A stretch of DNA of 64,000 nt from Silurus meridionalis (GCF_014805685.1 NC_060901.1:23505905-23569904); one strand, 5' to 3'; shown: positions 1-12,400, counted from the first letter of the stretch. Program-made: numbers and translations. Notes: generated by a model from the letters alone, not told the origin.

Positions 1-245
1 CATCCCACAAGAGCTGCAGTTTTCGAGATGTTCTGATCCAGACATCTAGACGTCACAATTCGTCAGACTCGCTCAAATCCTTACCATCGCCCATTTTTCC
101 GGCTTTTAACATTAACTTTGAGGACAAAATGTCCACTTGCTGCCTAACAAATCTAACCCACTAACAGGTGCAACATTGACGATATAATCAATGGTTTTCA
201 CTTCACCGCTCATAATGTTGTCAATGTTATGCCTGACCGGTGTAG
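1..245 (-). mobile_element. Tc1-like element terminal fragment (same family as 16930-17605)
   Basis: The stretch from CATCCCACAAGAGCTGCAG to the TTATGCCTGACCGGTGTAG end closely matches 17355-17605, including the shared CTAACAGGTGC segment. The window edge cuts it. Coding would be on the minus strand, judging by the longer copy at 17 kb. Confidence 0.75.
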
Positions 246-315
246 ATCTATATCCATCTGTATCTATATATCTATCTATCAGTATCTATCCACACACACA
301 CACACACACACACAT
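246..315. repeat. TATC-like and (CA)n microsatellite
   Basis: Imperfect TATC/TATA repeats are followed by about 12 CA units at 290-314, directly abutting the transposon end. Confidence 0.9.
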
Positions 316-357
316 ACTACATTTACACTACACAAACAAATATTTGAGTATTTTCCA

Positions 358-735
358 GTAATATGTGTTTCTTCTCAAAACAAACTTGAAGGCACACTGT
401 AAAAACAATATTTGTGGAAGCTTGACATTTTTCCTTCACCTGAACTACGAGACCCAAACCTGTTTCAGCAGGACAATGCCACTGTGCACAAAGCCATCTC
501 CATGAAGATATGCTTTATTAGGGTTTACATGGTAGATCTTAATGTCCTGCAACAAAGCTCTGACCTAAACCCCAGGATGAATAGAAATGGCAGCCCAGGA
601 CTCCTCACCTACACCAGTACCAGATTTTATTAACACTGTTGTGGCTGAAGGAGCACAAATTTCCACAAAAATCTAGTGGAACATCCTCTTAAAAGAGTGG
701 AAGTTATAACAGCAAATGGACATACATTTGCAATG
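358..735 (+). mobile_element. Family A (Tc1/mariner-derived MITE), 5'-truncated copy
   Basis: It carries the family body: a transposase-like segment translating FQQDNATVHKAISMK, then SSDLNP, then the CTAGTGGAACATCCTC and AACAGCAAATG landmarks. FQQDNA(P)VH and SSDLNP(IE) resemble the second and third acidic regions of Tc1 DD34E transposases. The terminal inverted repeats are missing. Confidence 0.8.
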
Positions 736-745
736 TCAATCAAAA

Positions 746-2000
746 AATGTTAATGTGCTCATTCTAGTATGTTAAAAGTAATAACAGACTCCTATTGTGG
801 ATGTTGCACAATGCTTGCAAATAAATAATTCCCCACAGCATTACACAACCCCCACCAGCCTGAACGTGACCGACATATGTCTGTCTGAAATCATTATTTT
901 CTTTAAATGTTTGTTATATTTAGCATTTTGTGTTGTGCATTCTAGCCTTTCTGTAAGCTTGGACTAATCTCAGCTCTATCAGCACAAAGATCAAGACCAA
1001 ACCCCAGATCATATGTGCTGTATTTGTTTTTTTCCCCCAACCAGAAAGGTATATAATTTGACTATTATCTTGTTGAGAAATAAAAAAATCTAATATTCCC
1101 TGACGTCAAGAATGTACCTGTTAAAGTTTTTTGTCTCAAGTCTTTTATGGTTTTTGAGAGACACATGCATGCGTCTTTTGTTTCAATGCAAAAAAACAAG
1201 GTCATTGACGGCTAAGATTTACTAAAGGTAAATAAATAAATAAATATATTCCCACAAGGCGCAGTCAAGGCGTAATTTCATGGCGTTGACGTATTAAGTT
1301 AGTTAGCTAGCTAGATGGCAGCCATATTGGTTCAGTATTCCTTTTACCATTTAACCCCATTCCAAAAGTCTGATGCGAACATTTAGTAAAGCACTTGCCT
1401 GCACTGGGTATAAGCGTTCTGGTGTACACAGGTGGTTCCCATAAAGTGCTGGGTACACACAGTACAGCTGAGAACGTAAAAGCTTCACCAAGTGTTGCAC
1501 CAACTGCTCAGTTAAGAGGAGAACTGTTTGACTGTCGAGCGAACCGACTGCGTGAAATGAATGTAAATGGTGTAAAAATAATGAAACAGGTGCTGTGTTG
1601 AGTTGAGTGGAAGATGAGAGGAGGGGGGGATTATTGTAATTCTGCGTTAAGAACGGGGGCGGTTTAAAACGACGGCGCTATTAATCTGTAAAGAGAGCGC
1701 GGTAGAGACGTCTCTCTATTACAAGACTACTGTTAAAGTGCAGAAACGCATTATTGCGTTTGTTTTCGAACTGCATGGTGCATCGATTGCATTGTCGAAT
1801 TTACTAATGAACATGAATAAATGGGGCACGATGAATGGTTTATTTTTCAGTTTAATGCTGTGCAACCTCACGATAGTAAATCAGAGTTAGTTCCTGTTCT
1901 TCTGTAGGTTATGGGTGCAATAAAACATCATTCCCTCAGTAGAGACTCCCCTGGTACCAGTTAGACACCTGACTGAAAATGAGATTCATGTGGGCTTCTT
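746..2000. other. No gene or clear repeat seen
   Basis: AT-rich intron with an AAATA run near 1228-1246 and a TTAGTTAGCTAGCTAG stretch near 1300. A 68-codon ORF at 1395-1601 has no recognisable domain. Confidence 0.6.
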
Positions 2001-2002
2001 CA

Positions 2003-2385
2003 AGATCTCATTCCACATTTCCTCCCCCCCATTTGCTGTTATAGTAAACTCCTCCCTTCTTAGATGGTGTTCCACCAGATTCTGGAGTGTGCTTGTGGAG
2101 ATTTATGTTTCAGCCGCAAGGATGTAAGTAAAGTGAGGTAACTGATGTAGGCGAGTGCATGGGGTGCAGTTTCTATTCACCAGGTCAGAGCTCTATAGCA
2201 GAAGATCTTCCACTCCAACCCATCTAAAAACACATCTTCATGGAGCTGGCTTTGAGCATGTCAGGCTGAAATAGGATTGGGTCTTGTAGTTCGAGTGAGG
2301 GGGAAATTTACATTTTACAGCATCCAAAGGCATTCTGTACAATTGTATGGTTTTAAGTTTGCGGTAACAATTTTGGCGCCATATG
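2003..2385 (-). mobile_element. Family A MITE, inverted copy, cut by microsatellite
   Basis: The reverse complement shows the family landmarks (GAGCTCTATAGCAGAAGATC, TTCATGGAGCTGGC, TGGTGTTCCACCAGATT). The outer terminal repeat is replaced by the TG/TA microsatellite at 2391. Confidence 0.82.
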
Positions 2386-2387
2386 CC

Positions 2388-2528
<141 letters not shown>

Positions 2529-2598
2529 TATACACACATGCACAATTGTACTACTGTACTATGCAATGACAAAGTTCTATCTATCGTGGTGTCTCTTG

Positions 2599-2740
2599 TC
2601 AGTCCACATAACATTTTCTCCAAAAGTCTTGGGGATCATCAAGATGTTTTCTGGCAAGACTGAGACGAGCCTTTATGTTATTTTTGCTCAGCAGCGGTTT
2701 TTGTCTTGGAGCTCCATTTTTGCCCAGTCTCTTTCTCCTG
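2599..2740 (-). mobile_element. Tc1-like transposase fragment
   Basis: The minus strand reads RQKPLLSKNNIKARLSLARK followed by HLDDPQDFWRKCYVD. This matches the Tc1 region between the N-terminal DNA-binding domain and the first catalytic Asp (usual form KPLLxxxHxKARLxFAxxHxxxxxxFWxxVLWxDE). The SDE catalytic motif itself is lost. Confidence 0.72.
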
Positions 2741-3150
2741 GAGTGTTTAAAGGCTCTGGCATGGAGAACCTGGTGTTGGATCTGTGATGATCGCAAATGT
2801 TGAGCTGTTTTATGAGTTGCTCAGAAGCTCGTAGTTTTATAACCATAATGACTGTAAAAGACTGTAGAAAGAACATTATTAATAATCGTACACTTCAGTG
2901 CTCATGTTAGTTCTCACTCTCCAGTGTTCTGTATTGTTTAAAGATTTATAATCACACTCTTGATGTCACCCAAATGAGGATGGGTTCCCCTTTTGAGTCT
3001 GGGTCCTCTCAAGGTTTCTTCCTCATAACATCTTAGGGAGTTTTTTTCTTATAAATACACATCGCTCACTTTGACTGGTAAATTCTGTAAAGCTGCTTTG
3101 AGACAATGTCTGTTGTGAAAAGCGCAATAGAAATAAACTTGACTTAAGGT
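2741..3150 (+). repeat. Dispersed repeat B (SINE-like, long copy)
   Basis: About 400 bp nearly collinear with 26987-27385. It shares GAGTGTTTAAAGGCTCTGGC, CACCCAAATGAGGATGGGTT and the 3' end GCTGCTTTGAGACAATGTC, and ends AATAAACTTGACTT. This 3' tail is widespread in teleost genomes; assignment to SINE or LINE tail is inference. Confidence 0.8.
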
Positions 3151-3444
3151 GGAGACATGAACACTGGCTTTAACTAAGGCAAGTGAGGCCCGCAGTTCTT
3201 TGGATGTTGTTGAAGGTTCTCCACTGTTCCGTGTTTTTGCCATCCAGCTAGATCTATCTAAATCCATCTATCCATATATATACTGGCTGTATACAACCTG
3301 ATGTTTTACTGTAAAGGAGCAATCGCGGCAAACATGCCATTTTCATTTTAGCTTTCAGTGACGCTGCTGCACATGCCAACTGGTTGTTTGAGCCACTGTT
3401 CCTGAGCAAGCTGTTCCAGCAATCCCAGATTTGGAGGAGTCAGA

Positions 3445-3575
3445 TCAAGTCAATTCGATTACATTGTCATTTCAACCATATATACAGTAGCTGACGCAGT
3501 ACATAGTGAAGAGAAACAAGGTTTCTCCAGGACCCTGGTGCTACACAAAACATTATGGAGCTACATAGCATTTTG
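3445..3575 (+). repeat. Dispersed repeat C fragment
   Basis: ATTACATTGTCATTTCAACC ... GTTTCTCCAGGACCCTGGTG resembles an interspersed teleost repeat I recall. There is a single copy in this window, so the call is tentative. Confidence 0.45.
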
Positions 3576-3599
3576 CTGTTGGAGGTACAATGCTCTGCC

Positions 3600-3715
3600 A
3601 CTTGGAAGCACTAGCTCAGTGGTTAAAATGTAATGACTGAAAGTTTGCATGTTCAAATCCCAGCACAACCTTCCACACTTGGTGCCTTAAACAAAGCCCT
3701 AAACCTCAACCATGA
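3600..3715 (+). repeat. tRNA-derived SINE (family S), head
   Basis: The A-box-like CTAGCTCAGTGGTTAA and B-box-like GTTCAAATCCCAGCAC are spaced as in a pol III promoter, followed by decayed body sequence (CCTTAAACAAAGCCCTAAACC). It is not a functional tRNA, since no cloverleaf closes. Confidence 0.78.
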
Positions 3716-5284
3716 TTCCTCACATCTGACACGGCACAATACGTTTTGCTCCAGAATATCTTGGCAGTCTTGAAAATCAAAGCTCCCCTTGGCTACAGCA
3801 AGATTCACTTGTAAGTGTCCTGTTTTTTTTCTTTTTTTTTTCTTTGAAAGCTTGATTTTTGTGTCTGGGAACATCTAATGCTACCAAAAAGCTCCAGATT
3901 GGTCTCATCAGTCCTAAGGACATTTTCCAAAAAGCGTTGTAGCTGGTCAATATACGTTTTGCCGACGTCGGTGTCGCGGGTCATTCAATCTGCATCACGT
4001 CACTGGGGAATATGGTGTTGCCTCTTTATATGCTCAAACAAATTAGATATGATGTGCATGAAAATGGTTTTTCGATTGTAATGTTTGTTTCTAACGATTT
4101 GAAAGCTTCGGCCGTGCCATTTTCAGAGGCCGTTGGACCGTTTATCCGTCGTTCCTGAGAACACTGCCAATCGACTCGAGCTTATAGCGAGCACAATGTC
4201 GGTTCGGTATCGCAATACAAAAAAACCCCAAAACAAAATCTCTCATTTTCTGTCATTTTCATTTGAATGCTGCAATTCAATAGAAATCCGAAAGCATTCA
4301 AACGCACCCTAAAAACAGCAGCAAAAGTAGAAATGAGAGACAGCGATAAAGAGAAACAGAGTGAAAGAGCAAAACAGGAAGTTCAGACGGGAGTTTTATC
4401 CGACACCTTGCCTCTCCCTCGTGAACTCGTACTTCCTTCTGCCGACTACATTATCTGAAGTGCTACACAAATGGTCTGGGTCTGACCACGCTGGCCTTTT
4501 CACTTTCCCTCCCGAGAGAGGATCTGTCTGTCAAAAGCAGCACGGATTTTCCAACACCTGCTCGCTCACTATAGACGGTTTCTGGAAGCCGTCATCTGCT
4601 TTTGAGATTAGGTACCGCGATTAAATCTGATAAAGCGCTATGGGAAAGTGCTTGAGCCGAGCAGAAGGGAGATATACTAGCACTGAAATCAAGGTGGTGG
4701 GTATAAGGTGGTACCCATGAGGAGGAGAACAATGACGATGATGATGATGTGCCAGCCCACAATTAGATATTTCTTCAAAATATTTTATTGATGAAACGCA
4801 AATAAGGAGGGTTGTTAGAGAGAAAAATTGAATCCCTAAAACTACTTAAATGAAGACCTGGCAACCTTTGATCATCTGCTTATCATGAGCTGTAGAATGG
4901 CCTGACTGGTTTGAGTAAACAGGAAGTCTATAGTAACCAAAATAACCGCTGTAACCACGGTGCACAAAAAAGCATTTCTCAAACGCACAACATGCCAAAC
5001 TCTGAGGTTCTACAACTATTAAAGACCACATTTGTTTCTATTCCTGTTGGCAAACTGGACAGCTGAAGTCGCCCCGGCCCGAAGAGTCTCGATTTCTGCT
5101 GTATGACTGTTCACATGGGAAGAAAATCATTCCAGGACCTGATCTGCCCCATAAGTTGATTCTAGTGGTTTTGATAGAGTGTTGGAAATGTTTCCTGGGA
5201 CCGTATTTGAGTAAATATAACTACAAATGATTTTATGATTACATTTTGCACCTTTGTTAAAGATTTCTAACACTCCAATACATG
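3716..5284. other. No gene or clear repeat seen
   Basis: Holds poly-T tracts near 3826-3842, a (GAT)n run at 4733-4749 and short non-coding ORFs with no domain signature. Confidence 0.6.
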
Positions 5285-5535
5285 CTTTTGCTGCCTGGGA
5301 GGGACTTTTTTAACTCTGCTGACCTCATTTTCAGTCCAAAAAGAGTTCAAATACATTCCAAAAACATTGAGAAGCAGTTTTTGTTAAAGTCGAATAAAAA
5401 TATCAACCCTTTCTGCAGCTGAGAGGTGAATCATATCACAGTCAGCTCTGAATATTTGGTTTTACTTTCTTATTAAATGTCATGTGATTTATCTATTGAA
5501 CACTATGATAATACTGTCATTTTAATTATCCCTTT
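5285..5535 (+). repeat. Dispersed repeat J, uninterrupted copy
   Basis: It shares CTCATTTTCAGTCCA and CTCTGAATATTTGGTTTTAC, and later GATAATACTGTCATTTTA, with a second copy at 51.18-52.16 kb that is interrupted. Class unknown. Confidence 0.6.
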
Positions 5536-5616
5536 TTAAAAGATTGCTTTACTACTTTGTCTTTTTTTCCCCCCGACCATTTGATCTAACGCAGCGGCGT
5601 TATACACTTATATGTA

Positions 5617-6135
5617 CACTATATTGTCAAAAGTATTGGGTCACCTGGTCATAAGTACGGTATGTGATTTTTCAGCGTCGCATTCCATTTAATCCCAATT
5701 CACTCTTATAATTCCTTCCGCTCTTCTGGGAAGATGTTCCGCCAGATTTTGAAGTGTGCTTATGGATATTGGGGTTCATTAGCCACAAGGGTGTTATGAA
5801 AGGCAGGTACTGATGTAGGGAAGGAGACCTGGGGTGCAGTCAGCGTTCACATTCATCCCAAAGGTGTTCAGTAGGGATGAGATCAGAGCTCTATAGCAGC
5901 AAGATCTTCCTCTCCAAAGCATGTAAACCAGATCTTCAAGGAGCTCACTTTGTGCATTGCCATGCTGGAACAGGTTTTGAGTTTCCAAGTTCAAGTGAAT
6001 GCAAAATTCTTTAGCACTGTAGTGCATCTAAAGATCCTGTCCAATTGAGTACCTCCAGATTTGTGGTAACAGTTTGGAAAAGAACCCAATATAGCAGGAA
6101 GGGTCAGGTGTCCCAATACTTTTAGCAATATAGTG
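5617..6135 (-). mobile_element. Family A MITE, full length (519 bp) with terminal inverted repeats
   Basis: The left end CACTATATTGTCAAAAGTAT and the right end, reverse complemented, CACTATATTGCTAAAAGTAT form near-perfect TIRs. A TA precedes the left end, as expected for Tc1/mariner targeting; the right TA appears mutated to TT. The interior carries a decayed transposase-like segment on the minus strand (TQNLFQHGNA, then ELLEDLVYMLWRGRSCC). It is the best copy for a consensus. Confidence 0.9.
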
Positions 6136-6136
6136 T

Positions 6137-6250
6137 TTATACTTTTACTCAAGTAAAAATTTAGAGGGACACTTTTACTCTAGTAATATTGTCGAGTGTA
6201 TCTCAATTTTAACTACATGGTTTGGGTTCTTCGTCCACCACTGTCTGTTG
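6137..6250 (+). repeat. Dispersed repeat D fragment (hAT-like end)
   Basis: ACTTTTACTCAAGTAAAAAT ... GGTTCTTCGTCCACCACTG matches the end of the element at 43568-44022 and the fragment at 59998-60040. It abuts the family A end directly. Confidence 0.6.
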
Positions 6251-8330
6251 AGCACCAGCCTGAATATTGTCTACGGTTTATCCGTCTGATAATATCTGCT
6301 TCCAGCATGATAAATGAACTTCCTTGTGTACTTTAAAACGAAAGACTTTCAGGATGCATTTGAATTTAGGACTAGCATGAATATTCAGCTGAGGTAATCT
6401 TCAGCAATTATGTGGGACCAGAATCTTAAAAACTCCTTGCCAACACCTTGGAATCCATGCCAGACTATATACTCATGGTGTCCAGAAAAAAAAATTCTGG
6501 AAGAAAACAGCAGAACTGTGAAGGGGATTAAATTTATTGGAATTAGGCCTGACTCCAAACCGGGATTTAAACCTAGTCTTGAATGTGTAAACATTTGCCT
6601 GACTGGTTAAATCTTTTAGACAAAAAGTTGTGTGAGGAGGCTCCTCGAGAGTGGCCAAGGATACCAAAGCTTTGGGGCTATAAGTGCCGGTTGATGGGTA
6701 GAAAAGAAGAAGAATGGATGGGGGAAAAAAAAGTGTGGAGGAGAATTTGGAGAGGACGTGTTGTGCGGCTTGTGAAGTACAGGTGCAATGTGCATCAGGC
6801 GTACCGCAGAGCCGTTGCAGGAGAGATGGAGGATGTCATACACATCCGTGCGATGTGAGTCATGAAGTAGGATTCGTACACCCACAGGTGCACACAATTC
6901 ATCCCAAAACAGCCTGGAGCCTACTAATGGCCTGATGCTTCATGCAGGCACACGGAAAGAGAAAATAGAGCGAAAAAGTAAGAGAAAGAGAGAGATCGAG
7001 TACAGTACACGGTGGCACATAAATAGTAAGCATGTGATAGTAAAGTTAGCCGCCATGATCTGTACATGATTCACGAAAGCCTCATTGTGTGGTCGTCATT
7101 TATAGACTGACACGCAGAGCCATGAATCATTCTCACGATGCATCTTAGATGTTTGTGTATCATACATCGGATGCAAGTCTTGGTCATGCTCTTGAGACCT
7201 GCTGAATCACAAGCCAGAATAATTTGCTTGGAAAGAAAGCGCCATCTACCTTCTTCCTCATGCATGAGCTCGGAGGTGATTCTGATCAAAACAAGTTTAA
7301 AACGGAGTGTGCGCTCGAACCTGATTGGTGGATCGCTACGTGATTTATCAGTTGAGTTTTATATATTTTTATAGCCGCTTGCATGCACGGCCTCGGACAG
7401 ACTTGAGCAGGCAGCGAGCACAAGCTTCAAATCTGCCTGAACGCTTTCGCACATTCTTGGTTCGCCGGCTGCACGCTGCCACGTGGGTGGTTTCCACACA
7501 TGCTAGGCACTTTTTCGCCAAGTTTTTACTAGCTTTTATTATGGATTATTTAATAAAGTATATACATACACTTCGACAATATTGACAGCACTTTAGAGTA
7601 TCAGGTGTTATACTGAACAGGGTGCCTCTGAAGCACAAACAGCTCAGGTGAAGTTTATGTTTTCTAACTCGCTAACTGTTAGCATTATCACCTTTCCTGC
7701 TAAAACCGAACCCAAAGCCCTGTAATACGTGTACCGTTACACCCCTACTCCTGCTGCATCACAGGGCAGGGTAAAAAAAAAAAAAAAAAAACTCAGAAGG
7801 GGAACCCCTATCTTCCCCTATATGACCATAATTGCCTAGAGTTGCTGTAGCGAGGACGTCGTACCTCCCGACTGGAGAGCACATCCAATTTTGCTCGCTG
7901 GTCTCTTCGCACGTCTACAGAACGTCACGATTCGAACTCGCAATCGATTGACAGCAGAGCAAAAACGCAATACTGTCACGCCGTTTGGGAGCCAAATCAA
8001 AGTTTTTTTTCACAAGGACGTTATTTTGCAGGCCCCCCGGCAACGGTTTGCGTTTTGTTCCGTTTAATTAGACACGCAGTGTCCAAACAAAAGCATTAGA
8101 AACACAAGTGTCAATTTTGACTTGATTCAGATGCCACATACAGACTAATATGTGTGAAAGTGTTCAGAGATGATTAAAAACCATAAATCAGGTGTTTCTA
8201 CAGTTTGGACTGCTACTGTACTGCCTCTTGACTGTCTATTATTGCAAGAGTATTGGATGCTGAAATTCATAAAGCTGTTTCAGAGTGTCCAAATTATGGT
8301 GGTTGGTTTCGTAAATTCGACCGTACTCCG
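6251..8330. other. No gene or clear repeat seen
   Basis: Poly-A at 7773-7790. The two longest ORFs (6583-6858 plus, 6616-6897 minus) overlap each other and show no domain. Some GC-richer sequence around 7800-8060. Confidence 0.6.
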
Positions 8331-9230
8331 ATATTTTACCCTTATACTTTTACCTTATCCTTACACTCGTTTTTCTACACTACCCAATAATTTTTTCCTA
8401 TGCCAAATCATATACTTTACCCCGTTACCTTTTTTCACCAACTGTTTTCTACATTACCAACAAAGCCTGTCCATATATGTTTTTCCAAAACCTTACCCCT
8501 TTTCATTATCCTTCTACCTTTCCCTATACCACATCTCTTACATAATTATATTTTTTTCTATACCTTTTTCTTACCTTTATACAGAATACCAGTCCTTACC
8601 CTAATTCCTTACTCTGTCATTACTCTTACATTTTTCTTATACCAAATGCCCATACCCTACCCATATACCATACCCTTATACCCTCTTCATATAACATACC
8701 ACCTTACCCAATTACCTATACCTTACTCATACCTTTTTCCTATATAGTACCATAGCTCCATACCCAACCCCTATACCTTATACCTTTTTCCTCTGTAGTA
8801 CCATAGCTCCATACCCAACCCCTATACCTTTATCCTATATAGTACCATAGCTCCATACCCAACCCCTATACCTTTATCCTATATAGTACCATAGCTCCAT
8901 ACCCAACCCCTATACCTTATACCTTTTTCCTCTGTAGTACCATAGCTCCATACCCAACCCCTATACCTTTATCCTATATAGTACCATAGCTCCATACCCA
9001 ACCCCTATACCTTTATCCTATATAGTACCATAGCTCCATACCCAACCCCTATACCTTATCCTTATACCTTTTTCCTATACCATACCCAATTATCCCAATA
9101 CCTTACTCATATACCTTTTTCCTATATAGTACTATAGCTCCATACCCAACCCCTATACCTTACCCTTATACCTTTTTTCTATACCTTACCTCCATATCCT
9201 CCCCCTATACCTGTTATAACTTACCCTAAT
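8331..9230. repeat. Pyrimidine/TA simple-sequence field of TACCYTA-type words
   Basis: Degenerate repetition of words like TTACCTTATACC and TTTTTCCTATA. It produces spurious ORFs of 115-144 aa at 8170-8747, rich in Tyr, Leu, Pro and Phe. Confidence 0.85.
8745..9165 (+). repeat. Minisatellite, 44/51-bp units in a 139-bp higher-order repeat
   Basis: The word TAGTACCATAGCTCCATACC starts at 8745, 8796, 8840, 8884, 8935, 8979 and 9023, with a variant (TAGTACTATAG) at 9127. Spacings are 51, 44, 44, 51, 44, 44, so 51+44+44 = 139 bp occurs twice. The 51-bp units carry TTATACCTTTTTCCTCTG and the 44-bp units TTTATCCTATA. Confidence 0.95.
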
Positions 9231-9394
9231 AACTTCTTCCTTTACTCTTTACTCCAAGTCTTTCCTATAGTCCGTTTATCCCAGATGTAATATACAAGAC
9301 TGAACATTCAAACACTTGCAATTTGATGATTGCATATAGACATACCTCCTCCCTTAAAACAAAGTGTTTTGCTTGCTGCTATGGTGAAGGAAGA

Positions 9395-9580
9395 GGAGAA
9401 GTGTCACACACACACACAGACACACACACTGGCTCCAAAGGGGGGAAAAAGGTGGCAAAACGCGAGATGGGCAAGTGGAAAGGTGGCAGCCAAAAAAGAA
9501 AGAGTGTGTGTGTGTGTTTGTGCATAAGTAAACACAATCCCCGATTCTCTCTCTCTCTCTCACACACACACACAAACCAG
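9395..9580. repeat. Short (CA), (GT), (CT) microsatellite cluster
   Basis: CA runs at 9406-9430, GT at 9504-9519, CT then CA at 9547-9575, separated by purine-rich sequence. ORFs here are artefacts. Confidence 0.9.
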
Positions 9581-9639
9581 GAAATCCTGACGCTCTCAGG
9601 CTCCTCATATCCGCAGCCATTAAACTCTTAATAATGCAC

Positions 9640-10060
9640 ACGAGGGGAATTCAATGGCGGACGCAGGGAGGGGAATCGCGCAAAACAAATCCCCATTTTT
9701 ATTTCAATGCTCATTCGCCTCGCCAGTCAACAGAGGTGTTCAAGGTCATGCGATACGGCCTCTTACGATCAGCTGGACGGAACGGAACAGGCGTATGCGT
9801 ATACTTTTTGCACACCGCATGCTAGTGTGCAGTCATGTAAACCCCCCCCATAGAACACGTACGAGACAATCAGTGGCTGCTTTCACAGACGATCGTTTTT
9901 TCATCTGACGTCTCGTTCACGTCTCTATTTTCCTTTACGTTCGTATATTTGCGGGATGCACATCTCGGCCTGATTACACCCCTGTGCTGATTTGATTCGC
10001 TCAAAGAAAACGATTGAGTTGATATTCAAATTCTCTTCGACTCAAGAAATGGCTCAGTGG
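9640..10060. other. No gene or clear repeat seen
   Basis: Ordinary intron sequence with a C-run at 9841-9849. Confidence 0.6.
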
Positions 10061-10129
10061 TTTTTTTCCAACCCGAAAACAATTCCGAAACCTCATTCCC
10101 CCCCGAAGAGACAAAAAAAATAAACAACA

Positions 10130-10960
10130 AAGATGAGCAAACTGCCCCCCTTTCAATTCTCTTCTTTTCCTCGATTTTGTTCTCAACTCGTCTTTTAATA
10201 CTTTTCCTTTCTCCTTGTCTTTTCGTTATATCGTCACTTTGCCGCTTCTTCGTCTCATCTGTTTCCTTTCTTTTCATCTCATCTCGTTTCTTTACTTCTC
10301 GTCGCATCTCGTGTTTTTGTCTTCGTCTCGTCTCTCGTTCCTTTTCTTCTCGTCTCATTTCTTTTCATCTGTTTGTTTCTTTTCTTTTCATCTCATCTAT
10401 TGTTTTTCTTCGTCTCATCCCATCTCTTCTTGTCTCATTTTCTTTCTTTCTTGTCTCAGCTTGTTTTTCTTCTCAATTCATCTTGATTCTTTTCTTTTTA
10501 TCTCATCTTTTGTTCCAATATTTCGTCTCATCTCATTTCTTCTCTTCTGATTTAATCTGTTTATGCCTTAACGCTATTGTTTTTCTTCTTGTCTCATCTC
10601 ATTTCTTTTCTCGTCTCATCTCACCACTTTCCTTCTTGTCTCATCCCTTGTTTCTTCTCTTCTCCTCTCATCTGTTTCCTTTCTTCTCATCTCGTTTCTT
10701 TTTTTTGTCTCATCTCGTTTTTCTTCTCGTCTCATTTCTGGTTTCTTTTCGTCTCGTCTCATCCCATCTCTTCTCGTCTCATCTCTTGTTTCCGTTCTTC
10801 TCGGGCTTATCTGTTTTTTCTTCTCATTTAACCCATTCATTTCTTCGTCTCACCTGTTTTTCTTTTCGTCTCATTTATTGCTTCTTTTCTTCTCGTCTCC
10901 TTTTTTTTTTATCTATCTCTTGTCGTTCCTTTTCTTCCAGTTTGTCTTTTCTTGTTTCTT
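10130..10960. repeat. Pyrimidine-rich tract 1 (TTCTCGTCTCATCTC words)
   Basis: About 830 bp of almost pure C/T with interspersed G and A, built from words such as TTTCTTCTCGTCTCATCTC. It explains the 315-codon plus-strand ORF at 10057-11004, which is Ser/Phe/Leu-rich and repetitive and is not a gene. Homopyrimidine tracts like this can form triplex DNA. Confidence 0.9.
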
Positions 10961-11004
10961 TGGGTCTCTTCTTGAGGAAAAAATGCAAAGGCCAGAAAAT
11001 ATGA

Positions 11005-11765
11005 CAAGAAACTCTTTCATGAATCTTTCTCTTCACCCCCGAAGAGAAACATGCTCCATTTTTGATGAGACAATTTGTGTTTCTCAGAACTGAAACGCTG
11101 GACGAGATACTAGCGAGAACCGAATTCGGACCAGAGCTCACTGTCACGAATAAGTGGGATTGCAACGACTGAAGTCTCTTTCATCCCTGACCATCTGAAT
11201 TATTCATTGATATGAAAAAGGGCTTTTTTTTAATCATGAATAAATTAGCCCTGAATTATGAAGAAAAAAAAAACAGGCACAATGAAATTTTCCACGCTGA
11301 TGCAACACACGTCGGCGACGACACGCGGCTTTCATCAATCTGACAGAGGCGGTTTGTTTAGCGAGCCGAGCGGGCGACCTGCGGATTTGTTTGTTTGCTA
11401 GAGGGAGACGTGTAGCAGCTCAGTGTCGACCTCAAATCCCACCGAGACGATCAGACAGAAAACGGAAAAATAGAAGACACGAACATGGTTCATGGTAACT
11501 TTGTAAAAACTGGACTGCACTACATGTTCTTACTGAGATAAACGGAGATTTGAAAACAGGAATTTCAAATAGCTTTTATCGACAGATTTCAGAGATATGC
11601 AGATTCGCGACGATGTGGTGCATCTCGACGTCGCCGTGGTTACCGCCTCGTTTAGCGGCGGGTGGGGGGAGGTCAAAAGAGAGACATTTTGGTGTCGGGG
11701 ACTCGGAATCAAACAGCACAGCTGTCTATGATGATGACGGGATTTACGAAACGACTGCATAAAAA
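11005..11765. other. No gene or clear repeat seen
   Basis: Mixed-composition intron, with no splice-bounded coding segment found. Confidence 0.55.
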
Positions 11766-11767
11766 TA

Positions 11768-11997
11768 CGTTGTGGTCAAAAGTATTAGGACACCTGGCTT
11801 TTCCACCCATATTGCTGCTTCTTCAAACTGTTTCCCCAAACTTGGAAGGCGTGCGATTGAATCGAATCGCTTTGGATGCTGTAATTTAAGAAATGGGAGA
11901 CTCTACCGGTCCCAGCTTTACTATTCACAAAGTCATACACATACTTACATACACACACATACTTATAGTCAAGTGTCCACAAACTTCTAACCATACA
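11768..11997 (+). mobile_element. Family A MITE, internally deleted copy (~230 bp)
   Basis: The left end GTCAAAAGTATTAGGACACC and the right end AGTCAAGTGTCCACAAACTT are retained, while the transposase-like interior is largely gone. Confidence 0.8.
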
Positions 11998-11999
11998 GA

Positions 12000-12131
12000 G
12001 TATCTATCTATCTGTCTGTCTTTCTGTCTGTCTGCTTGCTTATCTGTCTATCTGCCTGCCTGCCTGCCTATCTGTCTATCTATCTGTCTATCTGCCTGCC
12101 TGTCTGCCTGACTGTCTGTCTATCTATCTGC

Positions 12132-12197
<66 letters not shown>

Positions 12198-12278
12198 GCC
12201 GCCCTGCCTATCTATCTGCCTATCTGTCTGTCTGTCTGCTTGCTTATCTGTCTATCTGTCTGCTTGCCTTTCTATCTA

Positions 12279-12311
<33 letters not shown>

Positions 12312-12400
12312 GTATCTATCTATCGTCTTGTCTGTATTTCCATCCATCCATCCATCCATCCATCCATTCATTCACCCCTCCATCCATCAATCCACTTGTC
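12000..12400. repeat. TCTA/TCTG/TGCC and CATC tetranucleotide block
   Basis: TCTA and TCTG units with TGCC variants run from 12000 to about 12335, then CATC units at 12340-12395. The 134-aa ORF (LSVCLSVCL) is an artefact. It directly abuts the family A end at 11997. Confidence 0.96.

Noticed and set aside
5794..6027. Short conserved ORF shared with 19.3 and 33.9 kb
   Set aside because: It is the decayed interior of family A MITEs, not a gene family.
8745..9165. CRISPR-like regular repeat
   Set aside because: Units are contiguous with no unique spacers and the genome is vertebrate; it is a minisatellite.
10057..11004. 315-codon plus-strand ORF
   Set aside because: It runs through a pyrimidine tract; the Ser/Phe/Leu repetition is a product of the TTC/TCT/CTC codons, with no domain.
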